NCBI GenBank assembly: GCA_001515985.1
Contig: LOET01000075.1
Span: 1 to 33,425 of the forward strand
Origin: Sphingomonadales bacterium BRH_c3
GTDB taxonomy: Bacteria; Pseudomonadota; Alphaproteobacteria; Sphingomonadales; Sphingomonadaceae
Direction: 5' to 3'
Length of the DNA: 33,425 nt
The notes below the pieces were generated by a model. It worked only from the letters and a program-made list of their open reading frames with translations. It made no database searches and was not told where the DNA came from. Shown here piece by piece: positions 26,344 to 32,705 of the stretch (the stretch's first letter is position 1; each line of letters starts with the position of its first letter). Position numbers and translations under genes: made by a program.

Positions 26344-27000
26344 ATGCCCTTTGCAAAACACAGCAAGCTGGCCAAGGCCCCGGCATTTGCCCTTGCCCTC
26401 TCGCTCGGCTTGGCGCTGGGTGGCTGCGGTGGCATGGCCACGAACAAGAGCCTCTACAGCGTCAAACAGCCAGTGGTTGAACGCTCCAGCTATACATTTG
26501 ATGTCCGCACCAGCCAGAGCGGGCTGACCATTCCCGAACAGCAACGCCTTGACAGCTGGTTCGACGCGATGGAGCTGGGATATGGCGACCGCGTGTCGAT
26601 CGATGACCCGCTGGCAAGCGATGCGACACGCGAAGCGGTGTCGGAACTCGCCGGTCGCCGCGGGATCCTCGTCGACAGCGGCGCGCCAATGACATCTGGC
26701 GCGGTGCAACCGGGTTATGCCCGCGTGGTCCTGACCCGTTCGACGGCTGCCGTGCCCGGCTGCCCCGATTGGTCAGCCAAATCGGACATGAACTTCAACA
26801 ACGCGACCAGCCCGGGTTACGGCTGTGCCATCAACAGCAATCTGGCCGCAATGGTCGCCAATCCTGAAGACCTGATCGAAGGTCAGAAGGGGACCGGTGA
26901 AACCGTGATCATGAGCTCGACCAAGGCGATTGCAAGCTATCGCGAGCAGGCTCCTACCGGGGCTGACGGCCTCACCAAAAACCAAACCGGAGGGAATTAA
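26344..27000 (+). CDS. cpaD: Pilus assembly lipoprotein CpaD
   Basis: An outer-membrane-directed lipoprotein of the Tad system, thought to help secretin assembly. The 218 residues start with a basic segment and a hydrophobic stretch ending in the lipobox LGGC (C28). The conserved core follows: SYTFDVRTSQSGLTIPEQQRLDSWFDAMELGYGD, RVVLTRSTAAVPGCPDWSA and TSPGYGCAINSNLAAMVANPEDLIEGQKG, which is the CpaD signature. The gene starts 18 bases after cpaC and ends three bases before cpaE. Confidence 0.94.
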   Translation: MPFAKHSKLAKAPAFALALSLGLALGGCGGMATNKSLYSVKQPVVERSSYTFDVRTSQSGLTIPEQQRLDSWFDAMELGYGDRVSIDDPLASDATREAVSELAGRRGILVDSGAPMTSGAVQPGYARVVLTRSTAAVPGCPDWSAKSDMNFNNATSPGYGCAINSNLAAMVANPEDLIEGQKGTGETVIMSSTKAIASYREQAPTGADGLTKNQTGGN

Positions 27001-27003
27001 GCC

Positions 27004-28290
27004 ATGAATGCGCCTTGGAAATCCGGGATGTCCGGCAACCGCGACCCATTCGCCGCCTATATCTGCGATGACGCCGCACTGGACGTGCTGCGCCCGGTGG
27101 TTATCGAAATGGGCTGGCAGCCGGAGAAGTGCAACAAGGGCGGCTTGCGCAATGCGGTGCAATCGCTGAGCGTCAGCGCCAGCCCCAACATCTTGCTGGT
27201 CGACCTGTCGGAAAGCGGCGATCCGCTCAATGACATCAACGGCCTGGCCGAAGTTTGCGAGCCCGGAACGGTGGTGATCGCGATCGGGCAGGTCAATGAT
27301 GTGCGGCTTTATCGCGATCTGCTCGCGAGCGGCATTCACGACTACCTGCTCAAGCCGCTTTCGGCGGGCCAGGTCCGCGATGCGCTGAACCAGGCGCATG
27401 CGGTGTTCACCGCTCCGCGCAACCAGGATGGCGAAGTGGTCAAGCACCACATTTCAACAGCCATCATCGGAACACGTGGTGGTGTTGGTGCCTCCACTCT
27501 GGCGACCTCGCTCGCATGGCTGTTCAGCGACGAGCACAAATCGCCCACAGCGCTGCTGGATCTGGATGTTCACTTCGGCACCGGTGCCCTGACTCTCGAC
27601 CTGGAGCCAGGCCGCGGGTTGACCGATGCAATTGACAATCCGAGCCGCATCGACGGGCTGTTCATCGAACGTGCCATGATCCGCGCCAATGACAATCTGT
27701 CGATCCTTTCGGCAGAGGCTCCGATCAATTCACCGCTGATGACCGATGGCGCCGCATTCGTGCAGCTGGAGGAAGAGTTCCGCCAGGCGTTCGAAATGAC
27801 GGTGGTCGACCTGCCGCGCAACATGCTGATCAACTTCCCGCATGTCCTGTCGGATGTGAACCTGGTGATCCTGATGGCGGAAATGACGCTCGCTTCGGCA
27901 CGCGATACCATCCGCATCCTCTCCTGGCTGAAGACCAATGCGGCACATACCCACACCATGGTGGTAGCCAACAAGGTCCAATCGGGCGCTGCCGAAATCA
28001 GCAAGGCCGATTTCGAGGCCTCGATCGAGCGCGAGATCGACTTCTCGATCCCGTTTGATGCCAAGGCTGCGGCCAATGCGGCCAAGCTTGGCCAGACCTT
28101 CGTTCAAGCCAATCGGTCAAGCCGCGCAACTGCCGTGATCAAGCAGATTGGCGAACGGGTGATGGGCGCAAGCAGTGAAGATTTCACGGCCGGCAAGGGA
28201 GCGAAGAAGTCGCTGCTGGGCAATTTTGACCTGAAATCGCTGTTGGCGAAGAAGGACAAGCCCGAAGTCGTGGCGGCGGAAGCCGGATAA
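27004..28290 (+). CDS. cpaE: Pilus assembly protein CpaE/TadZ (MinD-like)
   Basis: Localises the Tad machine at the cell pole or defined sites. The 428-residue protein has an N-terminal receiver-like domain (about 15-135, with NILLVDLSESGDP and IHDYLLKPLSAGQVRDAL) and a MinD/ParA-like domain from about 150. The deviant P-loop is GTRGGVGAST (156-165), lacking both the signature lysine (R158) and the Walker lysine (A163). Loss of the latter is common in this family, so ATP hydrolysis may be weak or absent. LLDLDVHFGTGAL and VVDLPRNM mark the switch segments. A ribosome site GGAGGG at 26989-26994 lies inside the end of cpaD. cpaF would usually come next, but does not. Confidence 0.94.
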   Translation: MNAPWKSGMSGNRDPFAAYICDDAALDVLRPVVIEMGWQPEKCNKGGLRNAVQSLSVSASPNILLVDLSESGDPLNDINGLAEVCEPGTVVIAIGQVNDVRLYRDLLASGIHDYLLKPLSAGQVRDALNQAHAVFTAPRNQDGEVVKHHISTAIIGTRGGVGASTLATSLAWLFSDEHKSPTALLDLDVHFGTGALTLDLEPGRGLTDAIDNPSRIDGLFIERAMIRANDNLSILSAEAPINSPLMTDGAAFVQLEEEFRQAFEMTVVDLPRNMLINFPHVLSDVNLVILMAEMTLASARDTIRILSWLKTNAAHTHTMVVANKVQSGAAEISKADFEASIEREIDFSIPFDAKAAANAAKLGQTFVQANRSSRATAVIKQIGERVMGASSEDFTAGKGAKKSLLGNFDLKSLLAKKDKPEVVAAEAG

Positions 28291-28300
28291 TCCGAAGCAG

Positions 28301-28330
28301 GGCCGGTCTTGCGCGCAGTTTGCGCGGGCC
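28301..28330 (+). repeat. Hairpin in the cpaE-tadB gap
   Basis: CGCGC (28312-28316) and GCGCG (28322-28326) pair around the loop AGTTT, flanked by GGCC on both sides (28301 and 28327 regions) that can extend the structure. No T tract follows. The gap between the two genes is 98 bases and holds no gene. This could be a transcript-stability or attenuation element. Confidence 0.45.
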
Positions 28331-28388
28331 AGGCCGCCCCGTGACCGGTGAATGATGTGTTGAACAGAAGGAAAGGCGGGAAATTCGC

Positions 28389-29360
28389 ATGGACATTCTC
28401 CAGCTCCTGCTTCTGAGCGGTGTAGTCATGGCGGTTCTGGTTGTTGGCTACTTGCTCGCAACCGGCACCTCGGCCGGCAAGGCCGGTCATCGCCGACTGG
28501 AGGCGGTGCGCTATCGCCATTCCGAAAGCACAGATACCAAAGTTGAATCGCAGCTGAAAAAGGCGATCGCGGCGCGCAAGCCGAAAGTGCACAAGGTTGC
28601 TGGATCGGGCTCGCGGATCGAGGCGCTTGAGACGCGTCTCCACCGCACCGGCAAGAAATGGACCCTGTCGCAATATCTCTATGCGTCAGCCGGCCTTGCC
28701 CTGTTCGTCGCCGTGATCATCTACCTGCGTTCGGGCGCATTGCTGCTGTCGCTGGGCATTGGCGTGCTTATCGGGGCGGGTATCCCCCACCTCGTGGTGA
28801 GACATTTCATCAACCGCCGCACCAATGGCTTCATCACCAAATTTTCCGACGGGATCGAATTGCTGGTCCGCGGCCTGCGTTCGGGCTTGCCCGTCACAGA
28901 AACACTGGCCGTCGTGGCACAGGAAGTGCCCGGGCCGGTTGGAGAGGAATTCAAGTCCATCGTCGAGCGGATCAAGATCGGCCGGACAATGGAGGAATCG
29001 CTGCAGGAAACGGCCGACAGGCTGGGCATTCCCGAATTCAACTTCTTCACCATCACACTGGCGATCCAGCGCGAGACCGGCGGCAATCTGGCAGAAACAC
29101 TTTCGAACCTGTCAGACGTGCTGCGCAAGCGAGCGCAGATGAAGCTCAAGATCCGCGCGATGAGCTCGGAATCGAAAGCCTCCGCCTACATCGTCGGCTC
29201 TCTGCCGTTCATCGTCTTCGGCCTGATCTACTGGATCAATCCCGATTATCTTGGTGGCTTCTTCAGCGATGACCGCCTGATCGTGGCCGGGCTCGGCGGC
29301 GCAGTCTGGATGTCCATCGGCGCATTCATCATGGCCAAAATGGTCAGCTTCGAGATCTAA
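28389..29360 (+). CDS. tadB: Tad pilus inner-membrane platform protein TadB
   Basis: An inner-membrane platform protein of the type II secretion F family, working with TadC to push or anchor the pilus. The 323 residues have an N-terminal helix, a cytoplasmic segment, two central helices (about 95-140), the T2SSF domain (FSDGIELLVRGLRSGLPVTETLAVVAQEVPGPVGEEF, ITLAIQRETGGNLAETLSNLSDVLRKR) and two C-terminal helices. The start is ATG 28389 after a purine-rich stretch (GAAAGGCGGGAAA). The gene is followed by tadC after 18 bases. It lies directly after cpaE without the cpaF ATPase that usually precedes it. Confidence 0.94.
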   Translation: MDILQLLLLSGVVMAVLVVGYLLATGTSAGKAGHRRLEAVRYRHSESTDTKVESQLKKAIAARKPKVHKVAGSGSRIEALETRLHRTGKKWTLSQYLYASAGLALFVAVIIYLRSGALLLSLGIGVLIGAGIPHLVVRHFINRRTNGFITKFSDGIELLVRGLRSGLPVTETLAVVAQEVPGPVGEEFKSIVERIKIGRTMEESLQETADRLGIPEFNFFTITLAIQRETGGNLAETLSNLSDVLRKRAQMKLKIRAMSSESKASAYIVGSLPFIVFGLIYWINPDYLGGFFSDDRLIVAGLGGAVWMSIGAFIMAKMVSFEI

Positions 29361-29378
29361 GCGAGGGAAACGGAAATC

Positions 29379-30386
29379 ATGTTCAATACCCCGTCCGGAC
29401 CCACGCTACTCGGCTTCGACGTCATCCTTGTCGGAACGATCCTTGCCGGAATCGCCGCCTTTGCCGTGTTGATGGCGGTCTATGCCGCAATCACCGTGAA
29501 GGATCCGATGGCCAAGCGCGTCAAATCGCTCAACGATCGCCGCGAAGAACTAAAGGCGGGAATCGTCACCTCGAGCGCCAAGAAGCGCACCAGCCTGGTG
29601 CGCAGGACCGACGCGACCGATAGGATGAAGCAGCAGCTGGAAGGCATGAAGGTCCTCCAGCAGAGCCAGATCCTGGCGATCCAGCAAAAGCTGGCCCATG
29701 CCGGTTATCGCAACAAGGAACTGGCAGTCTACGTCATCGGCGCGCGCATGATCCTGCCGGTGGTGCTTGGCCTTACCGCATTCGTGCTGCTCTATGTGGT
29801 CCAGATCTATCCCGACTGGGAGATGAAGAAGGTCATGGCGATGGCAGCCGCGATCTTCATTGGCTACAAAGGGCCTGAAATTTTCCTCAAGAACAAGGCC
29901 AGCAAGCGCACCGACGAGATTCGCAAGGGCCTGCCCGATGCGCTCGACTTGCTGGTGATCTGCGCCGAGGCCGGCCTGACGGTCGATGCGGCGTTCAACC
30001 GGGTCGCCAAGGAACTGGGCCGTGCCTATCCCGAACTGGGTGACGAATTCGCGCTGACCGCGATCGAGCTTTCCTTCCTCAACGAACGCAAGAAAGCCTT
30101 CAGCAATCTTGCCTATCGCGTAAACCTTGATGCGATCCGCGGGGTTGTTACCACCATGATCCAGACCGAACGCTACGGTACGCCGCTGGCCTCGGCCCTG
30201 CGCGTGCTGTCAGCCGAATTCCGCAACGAGCGCATGATGCGCGCGGAAGAGAAGGCGGCCCGGCTGCCCGCGATCATGACCGTGCCGCTGATCCTGTTCA
30301 TCCTGCCGGTGCTGTTCGTCGTGATCCTTGGCCCGGCGGCCTGTTCGATCGCCGACGCATTCGCGGACGGCCCGCCGGGGAGCTAA
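29379..30386 (+). CDS. tadC: Tad pilus inner-membrane platform protein TadC
   Basis: The second F-type inner-membrane platform protein. The 335 residues have an N-terminal helix (LLGFDVILVGTILAGIAAFAV), a cytoplasmic region, two helices (about 120-165), the T2SSF domain with the TadC hallmark KGLPDALDLLVICAEAGLTVDAAFNRVAKELG, then TTMIQTERYGTPLASALRVLSAEFRNERMMRAEEKAARLPAIMTVPL, and a final membrane segment. GAGGG precedes the ATG at 29379. It ends the pilus cluster in this window; tadD and the minor pilin genes do not follow, and the next gene is convergent. Confidence 0.94.
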   Translation: MFNTPSGPTLLGFDVILVGTILAGIAAFAVLMAVYAAITVKDPMAKRVKSLNDRREELKAGIVTSSAKKRTSLVRRTDATDRMKQQLEGMKVLQQSQILAIQQKLAHAGYRNKELAVYVIGARMILPVVLGLTAFVLLYVVQIYPDWEMKKVMAMAAAIFIGYKGPEIFLKNKASKRTDEIRKGLPDALDLLVICAEAGLTVDAAFNRVAKELGRAYPELGDEFALTAIELSFLNERKKAFSNLAYRVNLDAIRGVVTTMIQTERYGTPLASALRVLSAEFRNERMMRAEEKAARLPAIMTVPLILFILPVLFVVILGPAACSIADAFADGPPGS

Positions 30387-30391
30387 ACCCA

Positions 30392-30411
30392 CCGGCTTAA
30401 CCGCTAGCCGG
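30392..30411. terminator. Hairpin between tadC and marR (candidate terminator)
   Basis: CCGGCT (30392-30397) and AGCCGG (30406-30411) form a perfect stem with an 8-base loop in the 36-base gap between two convergent genes. It has no T tract, so it may block transcription only weakly or act with Rho. Confidence 0.4.
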
Positions 30412-30422
30412 CCCGCTTCGCG

Positions 30423-30908
30423 TCAGGAACGCGAGGTGGGCCGCATGCTTTCGGTCTGTTCGAACAGTCGGCGCAGCAAACCGCGCAACTGTTCACGTTC
30501 GGCATCGGCCAGAGTGGAGAAGATCTCCGCTTCCATCGCGCGGGCCATGGGCATAACCTCGTCGTGCACCGCCCTGCCCTCGCCGGTCAGTTCGAGCAGG
30601 TGCGAGCGGCCATCCCCTGCATTGGGGCGGCGCGCGGCGAGATTGCGATCCTCAAGCACCTTGCAAGCGCGATTGACGGCCACCTTGTCCATCAAGGTCG
30701 CATCTGTCAGCTCGCGCTGGGTTGCCGCGCCGCAATCGCCCAGCACCGCCATCACCCGCCATTCGGCGATCTTCAGCCCGAACCTGGCGCGGTATGCGCC
30801 TGCGATCCAGCTGCTGACCGCATTCGACGTGACCGACAGTTGGTATGGCAGAAAATCCGCCAGCCGCCCGTTCGCCGGATGCGCGTTTGATTGTGCCCGT
30901 TCACCCAT
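30423..30908 (-). CDS. MarR family transcriptional regulator
   Basis: A winged-helix dimeric regulator, usually a repressor released by a small ligand. The 161-residue product shows the MarR fold: an N-terminal dimerisation helix (LADFLPYQLSVTSNAVSSWIAGAYRARFGL), KIAEWRVMAVLGDCGAATQRELTDATLMDKVAVNRACKVLEDRNLAARRPNAGDGRSHLLELT (the recognition helix and the wing with D-x-R-S), and a C-terminal dimerisation helix. The ATG at 30908 lacks a clear Shine-Dalgarno and sits 7 bases from a perfect palindrome that may be its own operator. It follows the crotonase gene on the same strand after 52 bases, so it may regulate that gene as well as itself. Confidence 0.9.
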   Translation of the reverse strand: MGERAQSNAHPANGRLADFLPYQLSVTSNAVSSWIAGAYRARFGLKIAEWRVMAVLGDCGAATQRELTDATLMDKVAVNRACKVLEDRNLAARRPNAGDGRSHLLELTGEGRAVHDEVMPMARAMEAEIFSTLADAEREQLRGLLRRLFEQTESMRPTSRS

Positions 30909-30915
30909 CAGGCAA

Positions 30916-30931
30916 GGTTACTAATGTAACC
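30916..30931 (-). promoter_or_regulatory. Perfect palindromic candidate operator of the MarR gene
   Basis: GGTTAC-TAAT-GTAACC is a perfect 6-4-6 inverted repeat just upstream of the marR start. On the minus strand a TTGCCA box (30945-30940) lies 16 bases before TAGTAA (30923-30918), which falls inside the palindrome. Binding there would block RNA polymerase. The position and symmetry fit MarR autoregulation; binding itself is inferred. Confidence 0.6.
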
Positions 30932-30960
30932 ATCGGCGCTGGCAAGAGGGTGGTGCCATT

Positions 30961-31833
30961 TCAGCGATATTCCGGCTCGTCCCACCAGGGATAGAAGTCA
31001 GGCATATCCTCGCTCACCTTGCCCGGATATTGCGGCGCTCGCTTCTCGAGGAAGCTGGCGATCCCTTCCCTGGCGTCGGCCCCGCGCGACAGGCGATAGA
31101 TAGCGCGGCTGTCGACCCTGTGCGCGTCCATCGGATGATCGCCCGAAGGCAGGCGCCACATCATCGCGCGGGTCATCGCCACCGACACGGCCGAGGTATT
31201 GTCGGCAATCTCGCGCGCCAGCGCCCTTGCCACATCCATCAGCTCGCCCTGCGGATGGACCGAACGGACTAGCCGGCCAGCCAGCGCTTCGCGCGCATCG
31301 AACACCCGCCCGCTATAACACCATTCGAGTGCCTGGCTGACCCCGACCAGCTTCGGCAGGAACCAGCTTGAGCACGCTTCGGGCACGATCCCGCGCCGCG
31401 CAAAGACAAAACCATAGCGCGCAGTCTCGCTCGCCAGGCGAATATCCATCGCCAACTGCATCGTCGCGCCCACGCCCACGGCCACTCCGTTGCAGGCCGA
31501 AATCAGCGGCTTTTTTGAATCGAACAGTCGCAGGGTCAGCCGCCCTCCGCCGTCGCGCACGCGCTCATCGGAAAGGTCGTCGACCTGCGTCGGATCGGAA
31601 AACACGTGCCCGCCACCTTCGGGCGTCAAATCGGCGCCTGCACAGAACGCGCGCTCGCCCGCTCCGGTAAAGATGACCGCGCGAACAGAGTCATCGGCAT
31701 CGATATCGTCCATCGCGGCCATGATCTCCTGGCCCATGATCCGCGTATAGGCGTTCATCTTTTCCGGGCGATTGAGCGTGATGGTGGCGATGCCATCCGC
31801 CTTGTCCACCATGATCTGGGTGTATTTGCTCAT
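30961..31833 (-). CDS. Crotonase-fold enoyl-CoA hydratase/isomerase family protein
   Basis: A member of the enoyl-CoA hydratase/isomerase superfamily, acting on acyl-CoA thioesters in the cytoplasm. The 290 residues show TITLNRPEKMNAYT, the first oxyanion-hole segment RAFCAGADLT (about 61-70) and the second, ACNGVAVGVGATMQLAMDIRLAS (about 113-135), with RYGFVFARRGIVPEACSSWFLPKLVG after it. The two glutamates of classical hydratases are not at their usual places (GGGCE reads GVGAT; the LPE position reads VFA). Glu152 in IVPEA aligns with the catalytic acid of delta3-delta2 enoyl-CoA isomerases. The reaction is therefore uncertain, and isomerase activity is at least as likely as hydration. The MarR gene downstream may control it. 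Confidence 0.88.
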   Translation of the reverse strand: MSKYTQIMVDKADGIATITLNRPEKMNAYTRIMGQEIMAAMDDIDADDSVRAVIFTGAGERAFCAGADLTPEGGGHVFSDPTQVDDLSDERVRDGGGRLTLRLFDSKKPLISACNGVAVGVGATMQLAMDIRLASETARYGFVFARRGIVPEACSSWFLPKLVGVSQALEWCYSGRVFDAREALAGRLVRSVHPQGELMDVARALAREIADNTSAVSVAMTRAMMWRLPSGDHPMDAHRVDSRAIYRLSRGADAREGIASFLEKRAPQYPGKVSEDMPDFYPWWDEPEYR

Positions 31834-32107
31834 CTCGTTTTCTCTCCCTCAAACCCTACAGGATGGAACACATGGAACACTGTCCTGATAATGAAAAAGC
31901 CGCCCGCTGAAAGGCCGGGATTGTGAATTCACCTTGGCGGGAGAAGTCGTGCATTGTCATGGTGCGATTTGGATAGTCGTTGGCCTTCGAATAGGAAAGC
32001 GATGAGGCAACCGGTGGTGGATTCGCGAGCTGTGCGCAATTCTTCCGCTTGTGCGCATTCCCAACCGGCATATGGCCGGACATAATATGATCCTGTTTCG
32101 CGCTAAT
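31834..32107. other. Intergenic stretch upstream of the crotonase and iron-permease-like genes
   Basis: This 274-base divergent region holds no gene I can support. It contains a tandem TGGAACAC (31864-31871 and 31873-31880), a purine-rich ribosome site for the crotonase gene, and a small palindrome CCGGC-ATATG-GCCGG at 32066-32080 about 40 bases upstream of the permease-like start. Promoters of both genes should lie here but no convincing boxes were found. Confidence 0.5.
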
Positions 32108-32119
32108 GGAGGTCCGGTA

Positions 32120-32527
32120 ATGGAACGGTTGTTTACGGTACTCGCTTCCCGAACCGCTTTGGCCGCTGGCAAGCCGACTTCCTTTGCGCTTGCCCTTATC
32201 GTGATCACGGTATGGGTCTTGAGCGGGCCAGTCTTCGGATGGTCGGATACGTGGCAGCTTGTGGTCAATACGGGTACGACGATCGCGACATTCCTGATGG
32301 TTTTCCTGATCCAGAACTCGCAGAACCGCGATGCGGCCGCGATCCAGGCGAAGCTTGATGAACTCATTCGCTCCGCGCGGGCCGCGCGCAATGAATTCGT
32401 CGGGATCGAGCACCTTACCGACAGCGAGATCGGAAAGATCCGTACCGCCCTGGAGGTGGAAGTGGCCACGCAGAAGCCGGGGCGGCGGCGACATGAAAGC
32501 ATCAAGCGCCTGTTGGAGCGCCGGTGA
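32120..32527 (+). CDS. Low-affinity iron permease family membrane protein (half-size)
   Basis: A small inner-membrane protein of the family named after yeast Fet4. The ATG at 32120 is chosen because a near-perfect GGAGGT (32108-32113) lies 6 bases upstream. The 135 residues have two membrane helices (about 21-39 and 45-65) and the strongly conserved segment NTGTTIATFLMVFLIQNSQNRD (about 50-71), followed by a charged cytoplasmic part with KLDELIRSARAARNEFVGIEHLTDSEI. Yeast Fet4 is much larger with many helices; bacterial members are usually this short. Iron transport is inferred from the family name and has little direct support for such small proteins. Confidence 0.85.
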   Translation: MERLFTVLASRTALAAGKPTSFALALIVITVWVLSGPVFGWSDTWQLVVNTGTTIATFLMVFLIQNSQNRDAAAIQAKLDELIRSARAARNEFVGIEHLTDSEIGKIRTALEVEVATQKPGRRRHESIKRLLERR

Positions 32528-32540
32528 CACTGACACCGCC

Positions 32541-32573
32541 AAACAAAAACCCCCGCCAGCTTCGGCGGGGGTT
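32541..32573 (-). terminator. Bidirectional hairpin terminator between the iron-permease-like gene and the SDR region
   Basis: A perfect 10-base stem (AACCCCCGCC at 32548-32557 with GGCGGGGGTT at 32564-32573) encloses AGCTTC. Read leftward, the stem is followed by TTTTTGTTT, a good intrinsic terminator for the minus-strand SDR gene. Read rightward the T run is short, so it acts more weakly on the permease-like gene 20 bases upstream. Confidence 0.8.
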
Positions 32574-32586
32574 CAAATTGCTGGCC

Positions 32587-32695
32587 CGTCATTGCGAGGA
32601 GCCGCGACGGCGGCGACGCGGCAATCCATAATGCAGCAATCCCGATCAAGGAATCGGCAGGAAATGGATTGCTTCGCCTGCGGCTCGCAATGACG
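32587..32695. repeat. 109-base imperfect palindrome, REP/MITE-like
   Basis: The ends are perfect 12-base inverted repeats, CGTCATTGCGAG (32587-32598) and CTCGCAATGACG (32684-32695). A second inner pair is GCAATCCA (32621-32628) and TGGATTGC (32665-32672), and an apical pair is CCGAT/ATCGG near 32642-32657. The whole can fold into one long hairpin. Elements with this terminal sequence are, as I recall, scattered as intergenic palindromes in many bacterial genomes. It codes for nothing and lies between the hairpin terminator and the SDR stop codon. Confidence 0.75.
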
Positions 32696-32705
32696 AATTC
32701 GCCCG

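Noticed and set aside
25813..26709. A 298-codon open frame on the minus strand
   Set aside because: Antisense to the end of cpaC and start of cpaD, both supported by strong motifs.
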